From NCBI GenBank assembly GCA_007693535.1, contig REDK01000127.1:1-64000 (forward strand): 64,000 nucleotides of DNA, in the 5' to 3' direction. Within the stretch, counting starts at the first letter, position 1. Each line of letters opens with the position of its first letter. The translations under genes and the position numbers were made by a program. Below are positions 9,233 to 17,560 of the stretch, piece by piece. Origin of the DNA: Chromatiaceae bacterium. GTDB taxonomy: Bacteria > Pseudomonadota > Gammaproteobacteria > Chromatiales > Chromatiaceae. The notes under the pieces are model-generated. The model had not been told where the DNA came from. It made no database searches and saw only the letters and a program-made list of their open reading frames with translations.

Positions 9233-9373
9233 ATGGCGTGCGTGCGCCCTTGCCCGGACCCGTTCGTCAATCCGGTGCCTTGTGGTATCGACCAGATTCC
9301 CTTCCATACCCTACTGAAACCGATCAACGAGACCTACCGCCAGGGTCTTGAGGTAGACGACACCGATGCTTGA
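9233..9373 (+). CDS. Candidate small ORF with 4 Cys, overlapping the hemN start
   Basis: A frame of 46 codons from ATG 9233 (or 57 codons from ATG 9200) ends at TGA 9371-9373, so its last 8 bases overlap the hemN start codon at 9366. The product contains Cys3, Cys6, Cys16 and further residues in a Pro-rich setting (CVRPCPDPFVNPVPCG), followed by an amphipathic, acidic tail ending EVDDTDA. It has many Asp, Asn, Phe and Ile codons, unlike the Arg/Pro/Ala-rich noise frames of this DNA. Overlap with hemN suggests translational coupling. No family is recognised. No strong ribosome site is evident, so it could still be chance. Confidence 0.4.
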   Translation: MACVRPCPDPFVNPVPCGIDQIPFHTLLKPINETYRQGLEVDDTDA

Positions 9374-10838
9374 CCATCCCCGCACCAGCACCGCCCCCGC
9401 GACCGATCCGCAGCGTGCCCCGGCTGCCACGGACAACCTCGGCGAGCGCCCGGCCGATCAGCACACCGTGTTCGACCTGGACCTGATCCGCCGATACGAC
9501 CAGAGCGGGCCGCGCTACACCTCCTATCCCACCGCGGTAGAGTTCGATCCCGCCTTCGATGCCGCGGCTTATCGCGCCGCCTGCCTGCGCAGCAATGCCA
9601 GCAAGCGGCCACTGTCGCTGTACTTCCATATCCCCTTCTGCGATACCGTCTGCTTCTATTGCGCCTGCAACAAGATCGCCACCAAGGACCGCAGCAAGGC
9701 CCAGCCCTATCTCGATCGGGTCTATAAGGAATTGGCGCTGCAGGCGGAGCTGTTCGATAGCGATCGCGTGGTGGAGCAACTGCATTGGGGTGGTGGGACC
9801 CCAACCTTCATCAGTCAGGCACAGATGCGCGAACTGATGGCGCAGACCCGCCGCCATTTTCGGTTGGCCGACGATGAGCGTGGCGAGTTCTCGATCGAGA
9901 TCGATCCCCGCGAGGCCGGTGGCGACACCGTCAAGCTGCTGCGCGAGATCGGCTTCAACCGCATGAGTCTGGGGGTGCAGGACTTCGACGAGCGGGTGCA
10001 GGCCGCGGTTAACCGCTTCCAGACCGAGGCCGAGACCATGGCCGTGCTGGAGGCCGCGCGCACCGCGGGCTTTCGCTCCATCAGCGTCGATCTGATCTAC
10101 GGGCTGCCGTTGCAGTCGGTGGCCGGGTTCACCACCACGCTGGAGAAGGTCATCGCCGCCGCCCCCGAGCGTATCTCGGTGTTCAATTATGCCCATCTAC
10201 CCACGCGCTTCTCACCGCAGCGGCGCATCGACGAGAACGACCTGCCACCGCCCGAGGTCAAGCTGGATATCCTCCAAACGACCATCGAGCGCCTGACCGA
10301 GGCCGGCTGGGTCTATATCGGCATGGACCATTTCGCCCGCCCCGACGACGAACTGGCCCTGGCCCAGCGCGACGGCACCCTGTACCGCAACTTCCAGGGT
10401 TATTCCACTCATGCCGATTGTGATCTGATCGGCATCGGCGTCACCTCCATCGGCAAGGTCGCCAACACCTACGGTCAGAACCAGCGCGATTGCGACAGCT
10501 ATTATGCCGATATCGATGCCGGGCGCCTGCCGGTGTTCCGCGGGATCGAGCTGAACCGCGACGATGAACTGCGCCGCGACGTCATCACCCGCCTGATCTG
10601 CCATTTCCGGCTCGACTTCGCCGAGGTCGAGCGGACCTGGCAGATCGACTTCGCCGACTATTTCCGCGGCAGTCTGGCCAAGCTGGAGGGGATGCAGGCC
10701 GACGGGCTGCTCGCGGTCGATGGCAGCGGTATCCAGGTCCTGCCCAAGGGCCGGCTGTTGATCCGTAACATCTGCATGGCCTTCGACGCCTATCTGGAGG
10801 CCAAGCAAGGCCCGGTAGGCTTCTCGCGGGTGATTTAA
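9366..10838 (+). CDS. hemN: Oxygen-independent coproporphyrinogen III oxidase HemN
   Basis: A 490-residue radical-SAM enzyme that oxidatively decarboxylates coproporphyrinogen III to protoporphyrinogen IX without oxygen, feeding heme and bacteriochlorophyll synthesis. The radical-SAM cluster motif has Cys92, Cys96 and Cys99 (plus Cys101), as in HemN. GGGTP and the HemN-specific ROS region (QDFDERVQAAVNR) follow. The N terminus has about 30 extra, low-complexity residues compared with E. coli HemN. A GAGG ribosome site lies 9 to 12 bases before ATG 9366. A small unknown ORF overlaps the start. The anaerobic enzyme fits a phototroph growing without oxygen. Confidence 0.93.
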   Translation: MLDHPRTSTAPATDPQRAPAATDNLGERPADQHTVFDLDLIRRYDQSGPRYTSYPTAVEFDPAFDAAAYRAACLRSNASKRPLSLYFHIPFCDTVCFYCACNKIATKDRSKAQPYLDRVYKELALQAELFDSDRVVEQLHWGGGTPTFISQAQMRELMAQTRRHFRLADDERGEFSIEIDPREAGGDTVKLLREIGFNRMSLGVQDFDERVQAAVNRFQTEAETMAVLEAARTAGFRSISVDLIYGLPLQSVAGFTTTLEKVIAAAPERISVFNYAHLPTRFSPQRRIDENDLPPPEVKLDILQTTIERLTEAGWVYIGMDHFARPDDELALAQRDGTLYRNFQGYSTHADCDLIGIGVTSIGKVANTYGQNQRDCDSYYADIDAGRLPVFRGIELNRDDELRRDVITRLICHFRLDFAEVERTWQIDFADYFRGSLAKLEGMQADGLLAVDGSGIQVLPKGRLLIRNICMAFDAYLEAKQGPVGFSRVI

Positions 10839-10866
10839 CGCTGGCCCGCTGCTGCTCTGCGACGCC

Positions 10867-12429
10867 ATGAGCGAGGTTCTGCCGACCCTATTGCGTGCCA
10901 GCGCGGCGCGCCAGCCGGAGGCGCCGGCCATCCTGGCCGCGCCGGTGTGGACCTACCGGGCCCTCGATCGCGCCTCCGATTGCGTTGCCGCCGGGCTTGC
11001 CAGCCGAGGCGTCGCTCCCGGTGACCGGGTAGCGCTGTATTGCCCCAATGGGGCCGATTTCGTGCTCGCCTATCTGGGCATCCTCAAGGCCGGCGCGGTG
11101 GTGGTGCCGGTCAATCTGCTGCTCAATCCGGCGGCGATTGCCTTCATCCTGGCCGATGGCGGCGTCACCGCCCTCTGCCTGCACGCGGATCTGGCCACGC
11201 CGGCGGCCGCAGCGATGGCCGCTGCGCCCGGGCTGCGCCTGCGTGTTGGGATTGGCTTTGCGGCCGACGCGGCCGCGACTGACCTGGTTGATGTGCAGAT
11301 CGAGACCCTGCTGGCGCCGGCCTCCACCGCGATCGAGCCACCGGCAGCGCCCGGCGATCCGGGTGCCGATGCGGTGATCCTCTACACCTCGGGGACCACG
11401 GGCCGACCCAAGGGCGCGGTCCTGACCCATGCCAACCTGGCCAGCAACGCCGTTGCCGTGGCCAGGGTGCTGGGGTTTCGGCCTGGGCAGGAGCGGGTGC
11501 TGGTGGTCCTGCCGATGTTTCATGCCTTTGCCGGCACCGTCGGCATCCTGGCCCCGTTGCTCGCCGGTGCCGCCCTGATCCCGGTCGGCCGCTTCGATCC
11601 GGCCTTGATCAGCCAGGCGGTGGCCAACCATCAGGCGACAATCTTCCTTGGTGTGCCCAGTCTCTACACGGTGCTGCTGCGTCTGAGCGATGCGCAGGTG
11701 CAGGGCTGGCGCACTGTGCGCCTGTGCATCAGCGGCGGCGCGGCGCTGCCGGCGGCGGTGATGAGCGCCTTCGAGCAGCGCTTCGGGGTTCCGATCCTGG
11801 AGGGCGATGGGCCGACCGAATGCGGGCCGGTCACCTGCGTCAATCCGCCGGCCGGGCCACGCAAGCCGGGCTCGGTCGGGCCGGCCCTGCCCGGGGTGGA
11901 GATGCGCATCGCCGCGCCCGATGGCAGCCCGCTGGCCGACGGCGAGCATGGCGAGGTCTGCGTGCGTGGTCCGAGCGTGATGCGCGGTTATTGGAATCTG
12001 CCGACGGAGACTGCCGCGGCCTTTCATGGCGACTGGTTTCGCACCGGCGATCTCGGTTGGCGCGATGCCGATGGCTGGTTCTATCTGGTGGATCGGATCA
12101 AGGATCTGATTATCAGCAACGGGATGAACGTCTATCCGCGGATCATCGAGGAGGTCCTGGTGCAGCATCCGGCGGTGGCCGAGGCGGCGGTGGTGGGGGA
12201 GGCGCACCGGGTGCATGGGGAGATCCCCATCGCCTATGTCACCGCGGCAGGCGCCGCGACCCCGGACCCGGCAGCGCTGCGGGCCTGGTGCCGCGAGCGG
12301 CTCGGCCGCCACGAGGTGCCGCGCCGCATCGAGGTGCTGGCGGCCCTGCCGCGGAACGCGGCTGGCAAGGTGCTCAAGCGCGAACTGCGCCGCGGTGGCG
12401 AGGTGGAACGCGGCGTGCCGGGTCCATGA
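10867..12429 (+). CDS. Acyl-CoA synthetase (AMP-binding, class I adenylate-forming)
   Basis: A 520-residue AMP-forming acyl-CoA ligase that activates a carboxylic acid through an acyl-adenylate. Motifs in order: the phosphate-binding loop YTSGTTGRPKGAVLTH at about 174, the adenine-binding GDGPTECGPV region, WFRTGDLGWRDADG, the hinge DRIKDLIISNG, and the catalytic C-terminal lysine in NAAGKVLKREL. The length fits fatty-acid or short-chain ligases; the substrate is not predictable. It starts 28 bases after hemN. Its stop overlaps the ATG of thiE (12426-12429), so the two genes are translationally coupled although no shared pathway is obvious. Confidence 0.88.
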   Translation: MSEVLPTLLRASAARQPEAPAILAAPVWTYRALDRASDCVAAGLASRGVAPGDRVALYCPNGADFVLAYLGILKAGAVVVPVNLLLNPAAIAFILADGGVTALCLHADLATPAAAAMAAAPGLRLRVGIGFAADAAATDLVDVQIETLLAPASTAIEPPAAPGDPGADAVILYTSGTTGRPKGAVLTHANLASNAVAVARVLGFRPGQERVLVVLPMFHAFAGTVGILAPLLAGAALIPVGRFDPALISQAVANHQATIFLGVPSLYTVLLRLSDAQVQGWRTVRLCISGGAALPAAVMSAFEQRFGVPILEGDGPTECGPVTCVNPPAGPRKPGSVGPALPGVEMRIAAPDGSPLADGEHGEVCVRGPSVMRGYWNLPTETAAAFHGDWFRTGDLGWRDADGWFYLVDRIKDLIISNGMNVYPRIIEEVLVQHPAVAEAAVVGEAHRVHGEIPIAYVTAAGAATPDPAALRAWCRERLGRHEVPRRIEVLAALPRNAAGKVLKRELRRGGEVERGVPGP

Positions 12430-13091
12430 TGCGCGGCCGCTTCGATCTCGGTGTCTATCTGGTCACCGATCCGACCCTGTGCGCCGCCCGCGGCCTGGAG
12501 CAGACGGTGCTGGCGGCGGTGCGCGGCGGGGTGACGCTGGTGCAATTGCGCGACAAGGCGGCGAGCGATGCACAGTTGATCGCGGTAGGGCGCCGCCTGC
12601 GCGCGGCCCTGACCGGGTCCGGCGTGCCGCTGATCGTCAATGACCGCTTGGAGGTGGCCGTTGCCATCGGGGCCGATGGGCTGCACTTGGGGCAGGCGGA
12701 TGGCGCATTGGCGGCGGCGCGCAAGCGCCTCGGTGAGGCGGCCATCCTCGGCCTGTCGGTGCAGACGATGACGCAGGCGCGGGGCGTGGACTCGGCCCTG
12801 GTGGACTATGTCGGCGTGGGGCCGGTCTACGCGACCGCGACCAAGCCGGATCATGCCGCCCCGCTCGGTTTCGACGGGCTGGCCCGGGTCTGTACCGCGA
12901 GCCCGGTGCCGGCAGTGGCCATCGGCGGGCTGGCGCTCGGGCACGTGGCGGACGTGCTGGCCGCCGGTGCGGCCGGGCTGGCGCTGGTCTCGGCCATCTG
13001 TGCCGCCGCTGACCCGACCGCCGCGGCACGCGCCTTTGCCGAGGCACTGCAGGCGGCGCGCGAGGCTGGCGCCGAACCCGGCCCAGCTTAG
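12426..13091 (+). CDS. thiE: Thiamine-phosphate synthase ThiE
   Basis: A 221-residue TIM-barrel enzyme that couples HMP-pyrophosphate to the thiazole phosphate to give thiamine monophosphate. Family landmarks are LVTDPTLC near the N terminus, VQLRDKAASDAQL, IVNDRLEVA, DGLHLGQ, the VGVGPVYAT(A)TK loop and the C-terminal AIGGL and GAAGLALVSAI phosphate-binding turns. Two adjacent ATGs (12426 and 12429) are possible starts. It overlaps the upstream acyl-CoA ligase by four bases and is followed 121 bases later by thiD. Confidence 0.92.
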   Translation: MMRGRFDLGVYLVTDPTLCAARGLEQTVLAAVRGGVTLVQLRDKAASDAQLIAVGRRLRAALTGSGVPLIVNDRLEVAVAIGADGLHLGQADGALAAARKRLGEAAILGLSVQTMTQARGVDSALVDYVGVGPVYATATKPDHAAPLGFDGLARVCTASPVPAVAIGGLALGHVADVLAAGAAGLALVSAICAAADPTAAARAFAEALQAAREAGAEPGPA

Positions 13092-13212
13092 CTCGCCGTC
13101 GTCCGCCGCCGGCACTTTTCAACAGCGGTAGCGCGCAGTCCCGACCCCAGCGTCGGCAGTCCCCAGGCCGGAACGCAGCGCAGGTTCGCCCTCCACCGGC
13201 CATCGCCAGCCA

Positions 13213-14109
13213 ATGTCCGTCATGATCCCGACTGTCCTCAGTATCGCCGGCTCCGATCCCTCTGGCGGCGCCGGCATCCAGGCCGATATCAAGGCCATCT
13301 CTGCCAACGGCGCCTACGCCATGGCGGTGATCACCGCCCTGACCGCCCAGAACACCCGCGGCGTGACCGCGGTGGAACTGGTGGCGCCCGCTTTCGTGCG
13401 CGCACAACTGCAAGCCCTGTTCGCCGATGTGCGCATCGATGCGGTGAAGATCGGCATGCTCGGCAGTGCCGACATTGTCCTGACACTGGCCGAGCTGCTG
13501 GCGCAGTGGCGGGCCGGCGGTGCAACGGCACCCATCGTGCTCGATCCGGTGATGGTGGCCAAGGGTGGCGACCGCCTGCTCACGGCGGCGGCCACCACGG
13601 CGCTACGCGAGCAGTTGTTGCCGCTCGCCGAGGTGCTGACTCCGAACCTACCTGAGGCCGCGGCCCTGCTAGAGCGGCCGGAACCGGAGCTGACAGCGGG
13701 CGCGGACGGGCGCGCCGCGATGCTGGAACTGGCCGCGGGCCTGCAAGCGCTCGGGGCGCGCCAGGTGCTGCTCAAGGGCGGGCATCTGGGGGCCGGAGAC
13801 AGCCCCGACTATCTGGCCCTGGCAGGGGGCGGGGAGTGGCTGGAGGGTCCGCGCCATGCCACTGGCAACACCCATGGCACCGGTTGCACCCTGTCGTCGG
13901 CACTGGCGGCGCGCCTGGCCCGGGGCGAGGAACTACCAACCGCCGCGCGCCAGGCCAAGGCCTATGTCGCGGGGGCGATTGCTGGGGCGGATGCCCTGGG
14001 CATCGGCAGCGGGCACGGGCCGACGCACCATTTCTTTGCACTTTGGGCCTCTATGCGCCCTGGGCTAGACACAGTCGGCTACGGCGAGTCGAAGAAGATG
14101 TCGCGGTAG
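13213..14109 (+). CDS. thiD: HMP / HMP-phosphate kinase ThiD
   Basis: A 298-residue ribokinase-fold enzyme that phosphorylates hydroxymethylpyrimidine and its monophosphate, supplying the ThiE substrate. Visible signatures are IAGSDPSGGAGIQADIKA at the N terminus, KIGMLGS, VLDPVMVAKGGDRLL, TPNLPEAAALL and the anion hole GTGCTLSSALA with its catalytic Cys. The C terminus is some 30 residues longer than usual and runs 31 bases into the convergent membrane-protein gene. With thiE it gives the window two consecutive thiamine-synthesis steps. Confidence 0.92.
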   Translation: MSVMIPTVLSIAGSDPSGGAGIQADIKAISANGAYAMAVITALTAQNTRGVTAVELVAPAFVRAQLQALFADVRIDAVKIGMLGSADIVLTLAELLAQWRAGGATAPIVLDPVMVAKGGDRLLTAAATTALREQLLPLAEVLTPNLPEAAALLERPEPELTAGADGRAAMLELAAGLQALGARQVLLKGGHLGAGDSPDYLALAGGGEWLEGPRHATGNTHGTGCTLSSALAARLARGEELPTAARQAKAYVAGAIAGADALGIGSGHGPTHHFFALWASMRPGLDTVGYGESKKMSR

Positions 14110-15203
14110 GCCGCATAGGTGGCGGCGATCAGGATCGGCACCAGCACCAGCAGGCCGAGCCCGAACGGGATCATCGCCAGAAGTATCAGCAACAGACTGG
14201 CCAGGCCATAGACCAGAAAGGGCAGGATATTGCGCAGACAGGCCTGTAGGCTCAGCTGCATCGCCGCCAGTGGCGGCATGCCATCGAGCATCACCAGTGC
14301 CGGCGCGAACCAATAGGCCATCGCCAGCGGGATCAGCGGCAGGAGTAGTAGCGGCACCGCGATGATCAGCAGCGGTCCGATGGCCGCGAATAGGACCGCC
14401 GGGTCCTGTTGGTCGAGGGTGGCCAGGTCGGGCCCGCCGCTGATGGCGACGCCGATGCCGATCACAACGCCGACCGTCACCATGATCGCGATGACAAAGC
14501 CCAGATAGAGGGCGCCCAGCGTGACCAGCGGGCCGAAGCGGTCACGAAAGCCTTGAAACATGTCGGCGACCTCGAAGCGCCGGCCCCGCTGCTGCATCCG
14601 TGCCCCATACATAAATCCGCCCAGCAGTACCGGGCCGATCAGCACGTTGAACAGCTCGCCGATGAAGGGAACCAGGCCGAGGAAGATATTGATCAGCATG
14701 AACAGTAGGACGGCGCCGACCCAGGCCCAGCCGGATTGCCGGAACAGCGCGAAACCTTGGGTGATCCAGTCCCAACCGTGACCGGCCGGGCGCCGGTGTG
14801 GGCCACTGATGCTCAGTCCGGCGTCGGTCACGCGCCCCAGCAGTTCGGCCTGGGGCGGTGGATAGGGATTGGAGTCAGCAGCAGCGCTGGCCGGTGCGTC
14901 CATCCCGGCCGTGGCCGTGGGTTCAGCCGGGCGTTCGACGGGGCGTCCGACGGGGGTGCCGACCGGCTCGATGCGCACCTGCAGCCCGATCTCCTCGAGC
15001 ACCTGGCGATACCGCTCGGCATTGGCCGCGTCCACGTCGCGCTTGAGCACGTGCTCGCCCCCGCCCAGCACCAGCTTCCAGGCCTTGTCCGCGGGCACCT
15101 TGAAGACCGCAGCAAAGTCGCGCGCGGCCTGTTCCGGGTCAGCGTGATGTCGCAGTTCGCCGGTGAAGACGACCTGGTAGAGCTGGTTCATGATGGTCAC
15201 CAT
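14079..15203 (-). CDS. Multi-pass membrane protein, BPSS1780-like
   Basis: A 374-residue protein with two parts. Residues about 1-75 form a soluble domain beginning NQLYQVVFTGEL, with a pattern of charged helices like other small domains that precede membrane regions in this family. After a Pro/Ala linker, residues about 150-370 hold roughly five or six hydrophobic segments rich in Leu, Ile and Gly. The second part resembles proteins annotated as BPSS1780-family membrane proteins. No catalytic motif is seen. ATG codons occur at 15203 and, four codons in, at 15191 (MNQLYQ); the latter may be the true start. It converges on and overlaps thiD by 31 bases. Confidence 0.65.
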   Translation of the reverse strand: MVTIMNQLYQVVFTGELRHHADPEQAARDFAAVFKVPADKAWKLVLGGGEHVLKRDVDAANAERYRQVLEEIGLQVRIEPVGTPVGRPVERPAEPTATAGMDAPASAAADSNPYPPPQAELLGRVTDAGLSISGPHRRPAGHGWDWITQGFALFRQSGWAWVGAVLLFMLINIFLGLVPFIGELFNVLIGPVLLGGFMYGARMQQRGRRFEVADMFQGFRDRFGPLVTLGALYLGFVIAIMVTVGVVIGIGVAISGGPDLATLDQQDPAVLFAAIGPLLIIAVPLLLLPLIPLAMAYWFAPALVMLDGMPPLAAMQLSLQACLRNILPFLVYGLASLLLILLAMIPFGLGLLVLVPILIAATYAAYRDIFFDSP

Positions 15204-15343
15204 GGAGGGCGCGCTGGGGAGACAGGGACGGGCTCGGGTGCAAGCGGGACCGCCGCCGGGACCGGTAACGCCGCCGGCACCGAGGACCCGTATCGGCGCT
15301 AGTTCGGGGCCAGCGCGATGACCCGGTGCCGCGCGGGAGCGGC

Positions 15344-17350
15344 TCAGGCGGTATGGCGGCGCATCCAGTCCAGCAAGCCGGGTTCGGATTCCCAGACATC
15401 GCGCATGGCCTCGCGATAGAGCCAGGCCTGGTCGTCGCCGCCCGGGGTAAAGCCGCCGGGGGTCAGCGGCGGGCGTTTGATGCGCTTGCGCAGCAGGAAG
15501 CGCGGCACCAGCGGCAGTCGTCCCACCGCCGCATCCAGGGCCTCGGCGGCGCGCTCCTGGCGGCCGAGCCGGTATAGGGCAAGCACCTCGCCATAGGCGA
15601 GATCGGCCAGGATGTCGGTGGGGAAGCGCCGCGCCAGGGCCAGCGCCTGCTCGTCGTGATGCTGGCGCAGATAATGATTCATCAGTTCCGCGCGCACGCC
15701 GTGATTGTCGCGCGGGTTGAGCGCCAGCAGGCGCTCCAGCACCATTGCCGCCGCCGAGCTGTCGCCGGCCTCGGCGTGATACAGGTAGAGCCGGAACAAC
15801 AGCCGCAGCGCGGCGCGGTTGCGCTCGTCGCTCCAGGGCAGTTGGCGGGCGCCGCTGTAGCTGAGGCTGAGATCGATGATCGCGTTTGCGCGCTCCAGCA
15901 GCGGGGCCAGCAATTGATGGGCAATCCAGGGCAGGCTGCTCTCTGGGCGTTCGTAGAGGGCGGTGGCCAGGTCGTCGAGGATGTCCAGGCTGTCGCCGGC
16001 GGCGGGCTCTTGCTGCAGCCAGCCAAGCCAGGTGTCATCATCCCAGACCGGGGCTGGCTGGCTGGCCAGCAGGTGGGTAGAGGGCGGCTTGACCGCCCGG
16101 AACCGCCGATGCCAGGCGCGCTCCAGTTGCCGCAGTTCGGGGGCAGGATAGAGGGCGCCGACCTCGCCGTGACAGGGCGGGTCGGGCAGCCGCGGCAATT
16201 CAGCTGCCGGGAATAGCGGCAGTTGGCGGTCCCCGATGGCGGCGTGCAGGTCATGAATGAGTTCAATGCGATGGGGCACCAGTGGCCGCGCGGTCAGCCC
16301 GGCGATCCAGTCGCGCAGGGCCAGCAGGAGCGGGTCCAGGTCTGCGGCATGGCTGGCCACCAGGGCATCCTGAGGGTCTACCGCGGCATGCGCCAGGAAG
16401 TCCATGATCGGACGCTCGGCCTGGCCGGCGCGTCGCAGCTTGTGCTGCCAGAAGTGGGCTCGCGCGCGGGCATGCTCGTCGCGGTGCTGGGCCGCCAACA
16501 GGGTCAGTTCCAGCACCGCGGTGGCAGCGCTGTCGGGGGCCTGGCGTTGGGCCTGGGCAAAGGCCTCGGTGGCATAGTCGTACTGGCCCTCGTCGATGAA
16601 CATGGTGCAGAAGCGCTGCCAGGCAGCAGCCTTCAGGGCGCGGTCACCGGTCTCGGTCATGCGCAGCAGGAAGGTCTGTTTCTTCTTCCAGTGATCGAGC
16701 TGGTCGTAGGCATCGCAGAGGACATCGAGCGCCGGCTCGAAGCGGCTGTCCAGGGCGGCCGGCGGCTCGCGTTCGGCCGGAGTCGCGGACCGGGTGCGCA
16801 CTGGCCGGATGGCTGGCGGCGCGGCGGCGAACAGGGGCTCGAGCAGGGCCACCGCGCGCCCCGCGCGGCCCTGTTCCAGCCAGTTGGCGGCGATCAGCGC
16901 ATACAGGTGGCGCGGGATGGCATCCTGGCGCAGCGCCTCCTGGATGGCGGCCTCGGGCAGGTCCGCCAGCAGCAGTTCCCAGACCAGGGCAATCGGCAGT
17001 TCCGGCATTGGGCCGAAGGGCTCGCAGCAGTCGCGATAGCGCAGGCCGGAGCCGCACAGGCAGCGCTCGTGGGGGTGCGGGACAGGCTGCATCAGCGGCT
17101 GCCAGCCGTGATCGGCACGGGGGATGGCGTTCCACAGCGACAGGCCAAGCAGGGTGGATAGGCGCCCCGCGTCGATGCTGTCGAGTTCGTCGTCCATCTC
17201 CAGATGGGCAGGGATAGCCGAGCGCGCCCAGGCCAGAAAGCCATCAAGGCTGCCGTCCGCGCGCACCTGCTCGATGGCGGCCCGGATGAGTTGCTCCATG
17301 CGCTGGGAATCGGGGGTGCGCTGAGGGTGGGGGGGATCGCTGTCTGTCAT
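15344..17350 (-). CDS. Large SEC-C motif protein, TPR-like helical
   Basis: A 668-residue cytosolic protein of unknown function. A SEC-C zinc-binding motif (CLCGSGLRYRDCC) sits near residue 100. The rest is helical, rich in Ala, Leu and Arg, with TPR-like stretches such as LARRFPTDILADLAYGEVLALYRLGRQERAAEALDAA near the C terminus. SEC-C motifs bind zinc and were first seen in SecA, but they also occur in many proteins unrelated to secretion. Start chosen at ATG 17350 (MTDSDPP); an upstream in-frame ATG at 17434 adds 28 featureless residues. The gene is divergent from the STAND/WD40 gene, whose frame begins 120 bases away, so the two may share a control region. Confidence 0.7.
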   Translation of the reverse strand: MTDSDPPHPQRTPDSQRMEQLIRAAIEQVRADGSLDGFLAWARSAIPAHLEMDDELDSIDAGRLSTLLGLSLWNAIPRADHGWQPLMQPVPHPHERCLCGSGLRYRDCCEPFGPMPELPIALVWELLLADLPEAAIQEALRQDAIPRHLYALIAANWLEQGRAGRAVALLEPLFAAAPPAIRPVRTRSATPAEREPPAALDSRFEPALDVLCDAYDQLDHWKKKQTFLLRMTETGDRALKAAAWQRFCTMFIDEGQYDYATEAFAQAQRQAPDSAATAVLELTLLAAQHRDEHARARAHFWQHKLRRAGQAERPIMDFLAHAAVDPQDALVASHAADLDPLLLALRDWIAGLTARPLVPHRIELIHDLHAAIGDRQLPLFPAAELPRLPDPPCHGEVGALYPAPELRQLERAWHRRFRAVKPPSTHLLASQPAPVWDDDTWLGWLQQEPAAGDSLDILDDLATALYERPESSLPWIAHQLLAPLLERANAIIDLSLSYSGARQLPWSDERNRAALRLLFRLYLYHAEAGDSSAAAMVLERLLALNPRDNHGVRAELMNHYLRQHHDEQALALARRFPTDILADLAYGEVLALYRLGRQERAAEALDAAVGRLPLVPRFLLRKRIKRPPLTPGGFTPGGDDQAWLYREAMRDVWESEPGLLDWMRRHTA

Positions 17351-17560
17351 GGCGCCTGCTGAATGGTCGCTGCATCGGCACGCCGTATGCGTGGATTCTA
17401 CCGCGTTCGGGGCGGTGCGGGCGGCCGACGGCAAGCCCGGAATGCCAGGTAAGATGACGGGCGGCTTCTGTTGTCCCGATCTCTCGAATCTTTAATAGTC
17501 CCTGTGCGTGAGCGCATCCCGCCATCCCAGCCGCCAGCGGTCACCAACGATCTCCCCCGC

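Noticed and set aside
10888-12312. A 474-codon minus-strand frame opposite the acyl-CoA ligase
   Set aside because: Same reason: a shadow of a well-supported gene, with low-complexity composition and no motif.
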